Positions 1 through 13,239 of a stretch of DNA of 64,000 nt are shown here, one piece after another. The notes below the pieces were generated by a model. That model was not told the DNA's origin. It saw only the letters and a program-made list of their open reading frames with translations, and ran no database searches. Each line of letters begins with the position of its first letter. The stretch's first letter is position 1. This DNA is from Euonymus europaeus (Eukaryota > Streptophyta > Magnoliopsida > Celastrales > Celastraceae). The position numbers and the translations under genes were made by a program. The stretch spans positions 14,833,001-14,897,000 of the forward strand of contig OY756972.1 in the NCBI GenBank assembly GCA_963580455.1. The letters run 5' to 3'.

Positions 1-1821
1 ATAAATTGAAGAGTGCCACCTTGCACAAATTATAAAAAATACACTTTTATAGTCAATCTAGCAGACTCCAGCCACCCTCCAGATTACAAGCCCCTTAGGG
101 GTTCCACAACCATCACATACATAACATATGCAGCACAAGAGTCCCGATCACACGGAGTCCCCTCCCAGCCCATCCAAAATACTCATATCATACCAATATA
201 GATTCAATCACTCACCATTGAGTTGACAAAATGTAAAATTACTTTCATACCATAAATAAAGAAACATATTAATATTATAAAACACTCTACTATGTTAGGC
301 CACCACGGTCACTCCCCGTCCTACTGATCTGGAGTACCTGCACTAGTGAATGACTCACCTGAAATGATAGGAAATAAGTAGGGTGAGCCAAAGGCTCAGT
401 AGGGATATCAAAGAGCATGACAAACAAAGGCAAAAATGTGAAGAACGAAATATATTCAGCAATATGTTATGTAAGAAATGTCTCTGTACACCCATCCGAA
501 CCTCCAAACACCCATCCCATGATTCCGGTAAAGTCGTGGATCGCTCCCACGCCTTCATCCTTCACCATATTCATCGACACCGTAAATCAGTCCGCTCGAT
601 AAATCCATGGAGAAGGTGAAAATTCATCAATCCAGTTTCTTTTTTTCTTTCCATTCCATTTCACAATATAATCACCAACCTCAAACCACCATTCCTAAAC
701 ATGGAAACACCTGAACCCTTATCTAGTGATCCATCATGCCTCTAAATGCACCTTTGAAAATAATTTGAATGCAATGTCACATAAATCACATCACATAAAG
801 ATCCAAACAATGGTCAATCGAACTTAACACGTTTAGGGGTAAATGCGTATATACATAGATAATAAATCAATCAAAGGAAAGGTTATACAAAAAATCATGT
901 AACGGGTTTGGCTCTCTTGGAACAATCAAGAGTAGCCCAAATGTATTTATAGAATTTAATAAGATACGGAAGATTCGAGAATTATGAAGGTTCAAAGCTT
1001 TTACGAACAAGCGAAGTTTAACAAAGAAGAGAAGGAGAAATCCCTACCTCGTATTAGTCTCAATTATAAACCAGTTGTCGCAAACTTGTCGAAATCAACG
1101 ACACGTCCTACCTATCAAGATTAACCAAAATGTCTTCAACCATATATAATCCTCCATCTCAATTCAACTACAACTTAATAAAACAAATTCCATTTGTTTC
1201 AATGAATACCAATAAAATAAAAAACCAAAGTCTCAAGTTCCATATTCTCCAATCTTTCTCATTTCTCTAAAAATCTCATAATTAGTCATTCAATTAAAGA
1301 CTAAACTTCATAATCCACTATGTAATATTTTTCCTTAATATCAAACTACACTTAATTAGAACAATGTTGCCAAGAAAATCTCACCTCCTTCTTGTATTAT
1401 CCCAAAATCCACCAAGAATGGACTCCTTCTTTGATTTTGTTCAAATATCCCATTTGAGCCTATTTTGTAACACAATCTAGGTTTAATTTAAGCTACCCAA
1501 CAATAAAATTGTCCATGAATCTCAAAATCTCCAAAATTCACTTAAACCTAAAATTTTAGAAGCAAAGTTTACCTCAATCCTTTTTTCTTTTGCTAGGCAA
1601 ATGTTGTGGCCTTGATGACTCACATGTGAAGAATCTCTATTGGCCAGAAAAATGGTCGGAAAGTCGCCGGAAAGTTACTAGAAAAGTCATTTGTCGGGGC
1701 CCGTGGGTGTGTGTGTTCTTCAAAAATGAAAGACAGACTTCCACCTTCGGGTGGAAATCTGGTCATTTAACAATTTTTTTCTTTCTTTTAAGTTTTGACT
1801 TTTTCGGGACAAGGTATTACA
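1..1821 (-). mobile_element. Gypsy LTR remnant, cut by window start
   Basis: Non-coding sequence that resembles, in order, the minus-strand Tekay-type LTR at 56241-58386. The stretch near 300-420 (CACTCCCC..., 'gagccaaaggctcagtaggg') parallels the end-of-LTR block near 56680-56780. The stretch ends at 'ggtattaca' (1821), like other LTR ends here. Its other end lies outside the window, so no target duplication can be checked. No reading frame in it looks like a protein. Orientation and family are inferred from order of similarity only. Confidence 0.45.
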
Positions 1822-2486
1822 ATACGGCACGACCTTCCAACCGTATCCACAACTACACTGAAAAGGTGATTCACAAGTGTATTCAACATACACACATAAA
1901 TCCACATGAGAAATAAGACCAAATGTAAGAGTTCGGTATTATCCACACTAAGTATGGCTCAATTTAATCCATCATCCCAGTATATTGTCTCACATGGGTC
2001 TCATTCGGTAGGAACCAAGCACAGATTCCTCACCCTCCTCCCATGTGATGTTCAATCAACCTATGAAAATTACGAGTCCGTACTCGATTTTCTCATGCAA
2101 CTCTAATGCATAACAAGCGGCATGCCATGGAAAATAAATATATACAAATCCTACATATATATTAACTATTCATGATGCATGAATAAGAACCATACATGCT
2201 TGATGTAAGACCAAGCAATCAAATCGAGAATGCATCTAACATTTTATAGATTACGAGAAATAATCCTATGTTCGTTCTTCCTTAGGGAGCAAATAAGGAA
2301 AGAACACAAATAGAAAAGAAAATTGAAGAAAATAACCCCATTTTAGATATCTAAATTGAAAACGAAATAGATTGGGCTAGAAATTCCCTACCTCGAATCC
2401 AAGTTACTAAATTTCAACAAAATCAAATTTTTAGGGTTTTTAACCCAATCTCAACCTAACAATTTTCTACCAAGACATGCTCAATT

Positions 2487-4769
2487 TGTGATGACCTACC
2501 CCAAATATGAACTTAGGATTGATATGTTGTTAGAGAAAATTTTGAGTTTTGTGAGTTGATGTGTAAACATAGGAGTTTAAAACTAGACTGGGCACGCCCA
2601 TGGGCGCCTAAGTGCTGCGCTCAGTCTAGTGAATCACATGCAAGGAGGGAGACAAGAACATTCGAAACTGGACTGGGCACACTTTGTGGGCGCCTAGGTG
2701 CTGCGTCTAGTCCAGTAGGCTATAGGAGACAGTTATACAGGGTATTCAAAACTGGACTGGGCGCACCTCATGGGTACCTAGGCGTTGCACCCAGTTCGGT
2801 GAGCAGCAGAGGAAGGGAAGGAGTATGGGTGCCTAGGCGCACCTTGCCTGGGCATGAAATTGTCTGCACGTCCAGGATGGCCCCCAAAGCAGCGTGTTCG
2901 GGGAATTTTATGGTAGGCCAGAGCGCCTAAGCGCAACCCGATGGTTAAGTTAGTGCTGCGCAATCCAGTAGGGTATTTTCTCGGTTGTTTCAATTCTAAA
3001 GTGAGAGAGAGAGCAAAGATTCTAGAGAGAGGAAGAGTTTTAGTAAGGATTCGACCTAGTTCTTGAGGATTCATGATCATTGGAGTGCTATATTGAAGAT
3101 TCAAGCTTGGTTGAAGATTTTTGGTAAGTTTTTCTAGTTTTGCAATTTCTAGGGTTTTATAGATTTGGTTAAATTCCTTTGGGGTTTGATTCCATGGTTT
3201 AGACATGTTGATTTAGACTTGATTATGGATGTATATATAGGTTTATTTATGATTTTGGAGTGAGTTTGGGATTGGGCTAAAGTTCAAGCCTTAAGGAAGG
3301 ATTTCTAGAGAGAGGAGGTGAGTAATTTGAATTCTTTGACTTTTAATCATGTTTACGAATGGTTTATTTTATATTGATGTGGGAAAGGGTTCGATTTTGC
3401 TATATGGTTAGGTTTGGGAAATCGGAACCATAGAATCAAAATTCATTGATTATTGGGGAATTGCTCTAACGAGGTAGGGGGGATTCTTGACCCATTCTTT
3501 TTGATATCCTTCTTTGTCATATAAAATGCGGTTCGTATCCTCATTGGTATTTACATTTGTGTTCTTGCCTTATTGTGCCTAAGGAAGAACGAGCCTAGGA
3601 TTTCAATGGTATTCTCTAAATATAGATTGCATTGCCTAATGAAATGTTCGATCATCTATTGAGCATGTTGTGAATCTTGTCATGCATCATTGGTAGTTAT
3701 GTATATATAGGATGATATATGTATATACATTGGCATGGCATAAGCATAATTACATTAGAGCTTGCATGGAACTCTCGAGTATGGACTCGGGATACCATAG
3801 GTTACTTGGAAGTCACATGGGAGGATGACTGTGTGCCATGGATTTTGCAAAGGTAATATGAATCCATGTGAGGCAACACACTTGAGGTGTGGGTGTGATG
3901 AAAATCACACAACCGGGTAAACCCTTCGTGGGTGTGGTGTGAATGATGATTGCGCTCTCATTCGTGGATGGTGGGAAACCATGGTATGCATTTGAGGTTT
4001 GATCAATCCATAGTCACTGTCTAGTGTATTGATGAATGTGTTTGGCCTCATAGGGAATACCCGGACGTTATGTTGTGAAATGTGACACAATCATGATAGA
4101 TAGCATATTGTTGCATCATCCTATCTTGACATCTGCTTAATTGTTGATTTTACTCTTTACCATACTGAGCTTCTAACTCACTCATTTACTTTCTTTTCCC
4201 TACAGGTGAGACTAGTACTAGTGCCAGTGATACGGGCCAGTAGAGACGACACTATGGCATGGATGGCACTTGGAGTAGGGCTTAGGTTCGGGGTTAATAG
4301 ACTTGAACCATTTTGTATACACGCTTGCTATATTGAGATTCATATGTCATGTAGACTATGTGACACCATTTTTGGTGAGGATTATGGACAGTAAGAAGGA
4401 AATCCATGTAACTAGATCTTTGAAACCGGGATGGAACTTTGGGTTCTGATTTTTATGATATATGAATGCGATTGATGTTTGGTTATTGAAACCAGTTTCT
4501 GCATGCTGCTAGATGGCCTGAGGCCCTAATAGGATAAGTTGCATTCCGATAGAGGTCGAAGGCCTTGCTAGGTGTGATGTGATTGTATGTTATGCTGCGT
4601 TTGTTTCCAGGTGGGCAATTCTCGATTTATGGGGAGATGTTGCCGGATTTTCAATTGAGAAATTGACCTAGTTGATTTATCTAGGGTTGAACCTTGGATG
4701 TTAATCACAATGACGACCTAGGAAGGTGCGGTACGCACCATGTGACGTTTTCGAAAATGGGGCGTTACA
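2487..4769 (+). mobile_element. Solo gypsy LTR with target duplication CAATT
   Basis: Begins TGTGATGACC and ends GGGCGTTACA. It is flanked by a perfect 5-bp duplication, CAATT, at 2482-2486 and 4770-4774. At 2283 bp it resembles in length and terminal motif (GCGTTACA) the solo LTR at 33511-35841. No internal retrotransposon coding region is attached, so it is read as the product of LTR-LTR recombination. It carries tandem hairpin repeats near its 5' end, annotated separately. Short frames within it (for example 2556-2930) have no recognisable protein character. Confidence 0.85.
2579..2835. repeat. Three ~85-bp tandem repeats, two forming hairpins
   Basis: Units start near 2579, 2665 and 2749, each opening with AAACT(A/G)GACTGGG and holding a GC-rich centre with GCGCCTA(A/G)G-type motifs. 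In unit 1 the arms are ACTAGACT and AGTCTAGT. In unit 2 they are ACTGGACT and AGTCCAGT, so the changed base is matched on the other arm. Unit 3 has lost most of its right arm. A further partial copy (CCAGTAGGGTATT) lies near 2965. This GC-rich block stands out from the AT-rich LTR around it. Confidence 0.7.
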
Positions 4770-5564
4770 CAATTCATGACCCAAATCAAACCCCAATAAC
4801 ATAATAAACTTGAATTTAGTCATAAATCAAGGAAACCTACCTTCTCTCTCTAGAAACTTTCTCTCCAAATTCTTGAATCTCTTCCAATACTTGTGGAATC
4901 TTAAAACCAACAATCAATCCTATAAATATTGTCACAACAAGTTCCTAATCAACATATATAAACCACAAATCCAAAATCATATGAATATACAAAACCTATG
5001 TTTTGGGCAAAATCCAAAGCTTACCTCCGAATCCACCAAATTTCTTGTGGAATCTTGCTTGGATGTTGTTAGGCATCACCAATCCACTCCAAATCAAGCT
5101 TCATCTTGCCAAAATTATCTTATCGCTCTTCCTCGCTCTCTCTTTCTCTTTCTACATTGGAAGAAAATACTGGTGACGTATGTGATTTTTGTGTTTTTAA
5201 TCTTGTTTGAATAGAAATTTACACTCTTTTAGCACTTGAGCACTGGTTGGGTGTCTGACTCTACCAAATAATTTTTTTCTATTTTCTAGCATAGTTATGT
5301 TTGGCTTGGTTCTAGCTTTGATTTGATATATTATGGGCCCAAAACAGACATGTGTGCTAAAAATTATGGCTCATTTAGTGAATCTTGTTCAAAAACAACT
5401 CTTGGTGATTCCGTGTAGTATGGACGATCTATAGCTTAACTAAAACTTAAAGTTTTTGGGTCGGGATTTCAGAATCTATATCCCAACTAGGTTGGCACCT
5501 ATATACAATATATTTACTACTTATTTACAGCAATCTCATTAAATTACTAATAAAATAAATACAT

Positions 5565-7770
5565 TATTATTTATGACTAATCATTAACGTCGATAGAACT
5601 ATCTTCAATCCATTTCGGCCTTCACAATTTTAATTGATCCATCTCTTCAGCTAGTTCAGCTACTCGCATTTGTTATTGTATTCATTGATTTGCTAAACTT
5701 CAATCCTTAAGACAAATTAATGCTTCAATTGTTGAAGGACCAAGGCTGCTCCGAGTTTGTGACACACAACGCTCCCACATGCACTAAAAGCTGCTCCTGA
5801 TGCTACAGTCAAAACTAGAACAACTAGTAGATCATGTGCCATTTTGGAGAGCAAAGGGTACCTGTGCCCTTTTACTTTCCACCAGGTTAATATATCAAAA
5901 TCAGGATTGTCCTCATTATTAAGCACAGGTTGATCAAGATACTTTTATAATTCAAAAGTGAACCCACTAGATGATGATGAGGATTGAGTTCGTTTACTCT
6001 TTAGTAATGCTAAACCTCCTAAGACACTAGACGAGGAAGAAGAACTTGTAGCAGTAGTATTTTGTGGTTTATTATGTCTCCTAATTATTTTTTATATTCA
6101 TCATACAATTGAGTCAAAGAATTATTTATTTCGTTTAGTTGTGATTTGACTTTATCTATATCATTATCATATATGATTTCTAACAATAATTTTAATGCAT
6201 GAGGATTACACCTATGATCCATAACAACAACAATATTAGCAAATATAGTTAATAAATGATCAAAATATTTTGCAAACTTTTCCCTCATGGTCGTCAAAGC
6301 AATTTTAAAAATATCAAGTTGTGAATAACGATTAAATGTGTAACAAATATTAGTTTATTGCATAAGTACTCGACACAATGAAGGATAGTAAATAGAACAA
6401 AATATTTTGGTTGAAATATGAAAAACATCTAAAAAATCTCTAATAATTTCCACAATTGTCCAATCTTATTAACTAAGGGTTTGAATATCATAGTTGGAAT
6501 GTTTTTCTTTCATTTTCATACAAAATAAATCTACGACTCTCCTATATTTTGTTGTCACTCTAAAGAGTAAAAATGTCGAGTTTCATCAATGAGATACATT
6601 TACAGGAATATTTTTCCTCCTCATTTGTAATTTAGCACAACAACTTTTATACATTTTATATCTTGAAATAGATGAGTTAATGTGTAGAACAATATCTCTA
6701 ATTACTTCACTATAATTATGTAAAATGCGTAATCCATTTTGAACTATCAAATTACAAATATGAGCAACATGAAATAAATTTCTGCCTAATAGTAGATTAA
6801 GATAAAGTTTCAAAGTACATTGAGCCAATTCGTTGTTACTAGCTTTATCTAACGTAATTGGAATTTTTTTTGATTAATTCCTAAATTTTGAAGTTTTAAA
6901 AAAATTAAATTAACAATTGAATATCCAGTATAAGAGGACTCTAAAACTTTAAAACTTACAATTTTTTATTCAAATTCCAGTCATCATCAATATAATGAGC
7001 ATTCAATGATAAATAACTCAATTTTTGTACAGAAATCCAAATATCAAACGTAAGATAAAATTTTCCATCAAAATGAAGAAAAAAGTTTTTCAACTTAATA
7101 AATTGACTAGTAAACCTATTTATAGTATCCTTTTTTTTGCAGCCGAAGCAGAAAAACCATGATATTATGGATTAGTACCCCTTTGGACCATACTAGTAAA
7201 ATCATGTTTTCTACAAAAGTAAACGGATGCTCGACTCTAATCATATAATATACAACCTCCTCATGAGTATGTGATTCATTATATTGAAAATTAATAATAT
7301 TTCCGATTTGATCTAAATTTAATTGCATTTGTATTCTTATATCTACATTAGTATTTTGCTTACATCTTTCAGTGTTACGTTTGAAATGACTAATACCTCC
7401 AGTCAACGCACCACTTAGTAGTTTACCACAAATTTTATATTTTGCTTTAACTTCTCGAACATTACTAGCATTAGTAATTATAAATCTATCAAATCCATTC
7501 AATGCAACACTAGATTTTTTTAAAAAAAATTTAGCAGTATAAGTAGACGTTCCCTAATTTCGAATTTTATCAAAGGGACATCCTATGGATTCCCTCAAAA
7601 GAGCATCCTCCTCATCAAGAGTGTCAGGGTGAGCAATATTTTGCCTAGGGTCCATACTAATGCAATAAATTGAATGTGCAAATATTAGCAAAAAATAATA
7701 AATATTCATTACCCACGCTTCAATTCCGCACAATAGAATGAAGATGATTTCCAATTTCCAATTAATATTG
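5565..7770 (-). pseudogene. Degenerate hAT-family transposase
   Basis: Reading leftwards on the minus strand, the pieces of a hAT transposase appear in their normal order. Near 7654 a possible N-terminus has acidic 'DTLDEEDALL'. A BED-type zinc finger lies near 7360-7460, with 'ICGKLLSG...GGISHFKR' and a final Cys; its first zinc Cys appears to be Tyr. A catalytic-core piece reading 'HVAHICNLIVQNGLR' lies near 6730-6790. An RNase-H-fold or DUF4413-like segment is at 6085-6297. The C-terminal dimerisation domain, with 'DILTWWKVKGHRYPLLSKMA' and an 'SGAAFSACG' block, is at 5717-5926. Frames change repeatedly and stops intervene, so no full product is possible. I could not find terminal inverted repeats or an 8-bp target duplication. 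The family call rests on established hAT motifs. Confidence 0.78.
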
Positions 7771-9363
7771 CTAGTACAAATTGCAACTCACTTTCACCTA
7801 CAATAAAAATAGAGAAATTTTTTAATAATTTTTAAAAAATTGATTAAAAAATTACAATAAATCTATTGAAAATATCGAATTATTGAAGCTTGGGCTGGGT
7901 ATGTGGGAATAACTTGGATTGTGGACTAAAATAAACTATTTAGGTTGACTGTCTTTGTTGGACACTTGGACCACTCACCACTACATCAATGAAGACGTGA
8001 AGTAATGAAGTAGATTTGTAGTGGTTTAATGGACCTTCACCACTTGAGGCATATTAAGCCTTCAATTCTAACAATCAAGATTCAAAGTCCAAAACATCAC
8101 TCTACAAATGAGTAAGAGTGATGCAGCAAGCTAGCACTTCATAGATTTGGATCGGGATTGTAAGCGTCATAGATGGCTGACCTCGGTAGGTTGATGTTGT
8201 AGATTAGGATTGCAATTTGCATATCAAGATACCCATATCACTAGAGTATGTTGCAAATGGGGACAAAGATTTGAAGCAAGATCAAGCAACACTCTAATCT
8301 CCACATATTAAATTTCAGCTCAAGATTTTTACTTTGAACCAAGATCGGGTAAATCAATAAGTGGTAACTAATTCTATCAAAGGGATAAAAATGACGGCCC
8401 AAGATTAGAGAATGGAGAGAGACAAAGATTCAAAGACTTCATATTAGAAAGAATGTCTGAGAATTTATACAATTGTGGAGCTTTTCAAGTGTATTTGTAG
8501 CTTGCATTTTTTACCATTTTTGAAGCAAAGTAGGTAAGTAGAACACGGTTCAATTTCAATTTTCAACTTGCAAGTTTAGGCTTTTAGCCTTTAGAGGATG
8601 TTGACAACCAGGATCTTATCATGTTCACAAAAAAAATCATAACCCAGATCCAAATCGTAGAAAAATAAACGGGACAATCTTCACAACTAAGATCCTTAAT
8701 TTTTTGACAACAAAATCGTAACACAAATCCTATGCATAACAAAACCACAACCTGTTCAGCACCATGTTCCGCAACATATTCAAATGCAATTATGACCCTT
8801 CCGTAAATTGTAATGAGCGACGAGTTGTTCTTATGCTAACAAATCCAGTTTCATGCAAGTTTGTACTGTCTAGTTTTACCTTATCTATAAATCACAGCTT
8901 CTACAGCTAATCTATATTCATCTTACTAAGTTGCATTCAGTTGATGTTTCACAATTTTGCACCCTTAACTTATTCTCATCATGAAATAGCAACTGTAGAA
9001 GGATACATGTACGGTATTCTTTGCCCACTATCTAGAGATTGGTCTAGAGACAAGAAACAAGTACATGTAATAGGCTAGAATATAAATATAATGAATCTAA
9101 TTACTTGCATACCACGTTTTGCAAGTCACTACATGTTAGGAAACGACATTTCATATAATTAATTATATGTACACCACAATTGTCCCTGGACATAAATTAG
9201 TTTAGCTAACACGAAAATATACCTATTCAATTGTTGGGTAACATTAAGTTCACAAATTTCTAACAAATCAAGTCGCAGTGTAAGAGTATTTTTCCTTTCA
9301 AAAACTGGGTTATTGAGTAGCTTCTCGTAGAACTTTCCTTGATTTTCATGGAGATGTTTGTTG
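7771..9363. other. Non-coding AT-rich spacer
   Basis: No convincing coding frame, RNA gene or LTR boundary was seen. It may hold the missing 5' end of the hAT element, but no terminal inverted repeat could be matched. Confidence 0.4.
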
Positions 9364-9470
9364 TGAAACTCCGACCCTAAAAATGCAAGTTTTGGTCAAA
9401 ATCTGGCTAAAAAAAACAGAAAGTGTCTGGACACCCTACTGTAAGGCGTCCGGACAATTGTCATGAACGA
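9364..9470 (+). repeat. Plus-strand gypsy LTR start fragment
   Basis: TGTGAAACTCCGACCC at 9364 is the reverse complement of the LTR ends on the minus strand here (compare 58370-58386). It is followed by TGTCTGGACA and CGTCCGGACA, decayed forms of the CGTCCGGACG palindrome found in the LTR at 56241-58386. The fragment then meets an oppositely oriented LTR copy, so the two lie head to head. Confidence 0.4.
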
Positions 9471-12400
9471 TATATGACCAAGCAGTTAATTCGGTTATGC
9501 ATCTTACAATTTAGAGATTTTGAGAAATATCCCTAGGTTCATTCTTTCTTAGAGAGCAATTAAGGAGAGAACACAAAGATGGAATACCAATGAAGAAAAT
9601 AACCGCATTTTACATATCGAAATAAAAAACGAAATAGATTGGGCTAGAAATCCCCTACCTCAAATCCAAGTTACTCAATTTCAACAAAATCTAATTTTTA
9701 GGGTTTTCAACCCAACCTCAACCTAACAATTGTCCAACAAGACATACTCAATTCATAACAAAAATCAAACCCTAATAACATAATAAACTTTAATTTAATC
9801 ATAAATTAAGAAAACCTACCTTCTCTGAAATCACTAGGCTAACACAAGAGGGGGGGTGAATTGTGTTTTAAAAAAACTAAGTATAAACCCCAAGTACAAA
9901 ACCACAACCTAAAAACTCACAAATGATTAAGGCAATGTCAAGAATGCAAATCTGTGCACTAATCGTGTAAATGCAATTTGACCTAGCAATTCAACTCGGA
10001 ATGTAACGAAATTTGATATGAAATATTACAACACCTCAATGAACACTATATCAAAAATTCAGCTCAAAATTCAAAGTCTAGCTATATGAACAATTCACGG
10101 ACAGATTGGTATTCTAGAAAATTAACAATCAAAAGTATACCTAGAATTCAATAATCACAAGTTGTTCAACCACAAGCAATATCCCAACAAGCAATGGCAG
10201 CAAGCAACACCCTAATATCAACTTCTTAAGGCACACAAATCCCCAATAACACCAATAGAATGATAATCAAAAACAAGTCACTACAAGGCAGCAAGTTTAA
10301 CACACAAGCAGCAAGGAAATCAAAATAGTGTGCACAAGGATATATAGTGGTTCGGTGCTCACACCTACATGGACTACCTAAGCCCTCAAGCTTAGGATTT
10401 CCCAATCCACTAAAGGATATATGTGGTTTTGCAAGTTCACCATAAATTTAGGGTTTCCAAGAACACCCCAAACTTGTACACCAACAAGGTTTGAAGCTAA
10501 CCTTAAACTTTCACACACCTCTCAAAGGTAATGCCCTCAAAAGGGACTTTTACAAGTATTTGGATTTTGGTTCTCTCAAGATTAGCTCTAGGCTATATAT
10601 GGTTGGAGAACACTCAAATTCACAAGATGTTGCTCAAATGGGTTTGGATTCAAATGTGTAGCAAACACTCCTGTAATCTCACACAAAGCTCACACTAGAT
10701 CAAGAATAGGTTTAGGTGAAGCTTTGTTGAAGAACTCTCAAGAACACACCAAGAGTACCCACGGGTAGAAAGATTTTGGGGTGGTTCAAGGAGTTTTTGG
10801 ATCTCTCTTTCAAATAGGAAGATGATGGCTTGAATGTAATCAAAGTGGTAGCAAGAGATCGCAAGAAAGAAGCTTGAATCAAGAAGATGAAGTTGAGAGC
10901 AAGTAAGCTTGAACACTTAGTAAAAATTTGCAAATGCTTCTTCCACCTTGCAAGAATGGCCGACCCTTCTCTCTTCAAAACAAACAAAAACCAACTCAGC
11001 CATTGGATCAATACATCTTCAAATCTTGGCCCTTGAAGCTACTTTAAATCTGGACCTTTCTTTAATTCAAATGAAATTGATCTCAGCCATTGAAGATCAA
11101 GCCGTTGGACATATTTCTCCAAGAAAGTCACCATGGGCTGCACCTTGTTTGGATCAAACACATTACTCTTCTGTATGTAGCAACTTTCTCCAACGGATGC
11201 CAAACAAGTCCATCTTAAATTCTAGAAATATTACAACTGTATGTCATCTTGTCTCTCCCTTGTCTCTTCCTTGTCTCTTCCTTGTCTCCATAGTGCAAGT
11301 GTTAGGCACACTACCAACCAAGTATTTCAAACTTGTATTCCCTCTACTTTGTTGACTCCAAAACAAATGATAAGGCTTTTAGAAGTTCTTGAGTTAATTC
11401 TCCAGAAATAATAACACAATGCACACGGCTGGAACCATTTCTTGCACACAAAGTGTCAAACTTGAACCAAATATGGTTGACCATGTCCAAACTTGTCTAA
11501 ATGAGCTTCAAATCATGATGCACAAATTTTCTTAATAGATTAGCTTCATGATACTTCAAATAGGCTCATGATGATCAGTTGATTAAGCATACAAAAAGAA
11601 TAGATGACAAAACATCCCATTTTTGCTTGTAAGTTCAAAGAGCTTCAATGCTAGCACTTAGGTTAATCAACATGTTATAAGCTTAATAAAATTCAAGTAA
11701 GCACATGATAAATCATTTCATATATAATTGAATGTGCAAACAAAATTTCACTTATAACTGAGGTCATTTGGTCATTCAATTTGATCATGCAAATCTCAAA
11801 CAGCCCAGTTTAATGACTGCACAGGTGAATTAATTTCAACAGACAAATTGAACCTGATGAACTTAAAATTGACCTGACACTATTTGACAATGAAAAATTT
11901 CAGAGTGTCTTAAATAATTTTCAGAACAAGATCCAAGTCAATCAGAGCTCATATGAATAAGTTATGACTGTTCAACCAACGTGTGCGCAGTGTGATGTTG
12001 TGACAGATTTTAGCATCGAAAAATAAGTCAGTCTAGATTCATCCAATTTATATCAAACATGATTCCAAAGATATATAATGAAGCTTAAATCAGTAGATAT
12101 AATTCATTTCATGATTTATCCAAATTCATCCAAAGTTAAGCACAATCAAATAGTCCAATATGTATTTTTGCATCAAAAAACAAATGTAGAACCTATGGTC
12201 CAACATTCTCTCTCTAGAAACTTTCCCCCAAATTCTTGAATCTCTTCCAATACTTGTGGAAGCTAAAAACCAACAATCAACCCTATAAATATTGTCACAA
12301 AAAGTTCCTAATCAACATATATTAACCAAAAATCCAACTCATGATGAAAATCATACGAATCTACAAACCTAGGTTTTGGGTAAAATTCAAATCTTCCTCC

Positions 12401-12876
12401 AAATCCTCCAAATTTCTTGTGGAATCTTGCTTAGATGTTGTTGGGCATCACCAATCCACTCCAAATCAAGCTTGATCTTGTCCAAATCACCTTATATCTC
12501 TTCCTCCCTCTCTCTTTCTCTCTCTACATGGGAAAAACCAGAAAATACTGGTGAAGTATGTGATTTTCACGTTTTTAATCTTGCTAGTACATAAATTTGC
12601 GCTCTTTCAGCGTTGGTCGGACATTCGACTTTGCCAAATAATTTTTTTCATTTTTCGAGCATAGTTATGTCCGTCTTGGTTCTAGCTTTGATTTGATAAT
12701 TGGGCCCAAAACGGATATGTATACTAAAAGTTATGGCCCATTTAGTGAACCATGTTCAAAAATAACTCTTTCCAATCCTATGCTATACTGGTGATCCATA
12801 ACCTTCCTGAATCTATTTCCAATAGTTTAATACCTATAATTTAACCGGAACTTCAAATTTTGGGGTCGGAGTTTTA
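9471..12876 (-). mobile_element. Decayed gypsy LTR split by a solo copia LTR
   Basis: The halves 9471-9825 and 12206-12876 match the order of the LTR remnant at 1822-5476 closely, including the 'ttgggctagaaat', 'cctacct' and 'tctagaaacttt' blocks. They end near 12876 in 'ggtcggagttttaca'. The gap is exactly the copia solo LTR. The two remnants (this and 1822-5476) look more alike than either is to the intact Tekay LTR. Confidence 0.5.
9826..12205 (-). mobile_element. Solo copia LTR with target duplication TTCTC
   Basis: This 2380-bp sequence is the reverse complement of the LTRs of the copia element at 40341-51040. It starts TGAAATCACTAGG and ends GGTCCAACA (the reverse of TGTTGGACC). Perfect 5-bp duplications, TTCTC, lie at 9821-9825 and 12206-12210. 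No internal region is present, which fits LTR-LTR recombination. It has one more copy of a short CTTGTCTCTTC repeat near 11260 than the full-length element. Confidence 0.92.
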
Positions 12877-13239
12877 CAATAGAAGACAGGGATAAAGATG
12901 GAAAGAAATTGAATGTTGATAATGATGGGAAAGAGGTGGAGGGAAGTATGCTTGATGGTGGTTAGTTGAAGGGAAGTCCTTCGAATGCTGGAAGTCAGAT
13001 TGAGGAATGTCCACTGGATTCTTCAAAATTGGACATTCTTCTCCAACTGATTATTCCTCAGCGAGTAATAGCTAAACATCCAACAACTCAACATCCAATT
13101 ACCAGAAGTGAGAAATGTGTTTTGAGAAACGGAAAAGCCTTGAAGTCACATATATTGACCAAAACCTGAAGCCCAAGGCCAAGAGAAGAAAGTCTGTTGT
13201 TCATAAAGATGATGGGGAGGAGTTCAATCCACTTCGAAG

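Larger units (their letters stand above)
1822..5476 (-). mobile_element. Decayed gypsy LTR split by a nested solo LTR
   Basis: Two halves, 1822-2486 and 4770-5476, together follow the order of the Tekay-type LTR at 56241-58386. Shared blocks include the 'catgcaactctaatgcat' segment, the 'catgatgcatgaa' segment, the 'cctacctcg' segment, the 'tctctctctagaaacttt' segment and a 'gggtcgggattt' end near 5460. The interruption is exactly the solo LTR at 2487-4769, whose target duplication CAATT joins the halves. The left edge abuts the preceding LTR and is uncertain. Confidence 0.5.

Noticed and set aside
2579..2970. Regularly spaced repeats suggestive of a CRISPR-like array
   Set aside because: Only about three diverged units lie inside a plant LTR, with no unique spacers or cas genes; they are LTR tandem repeats.
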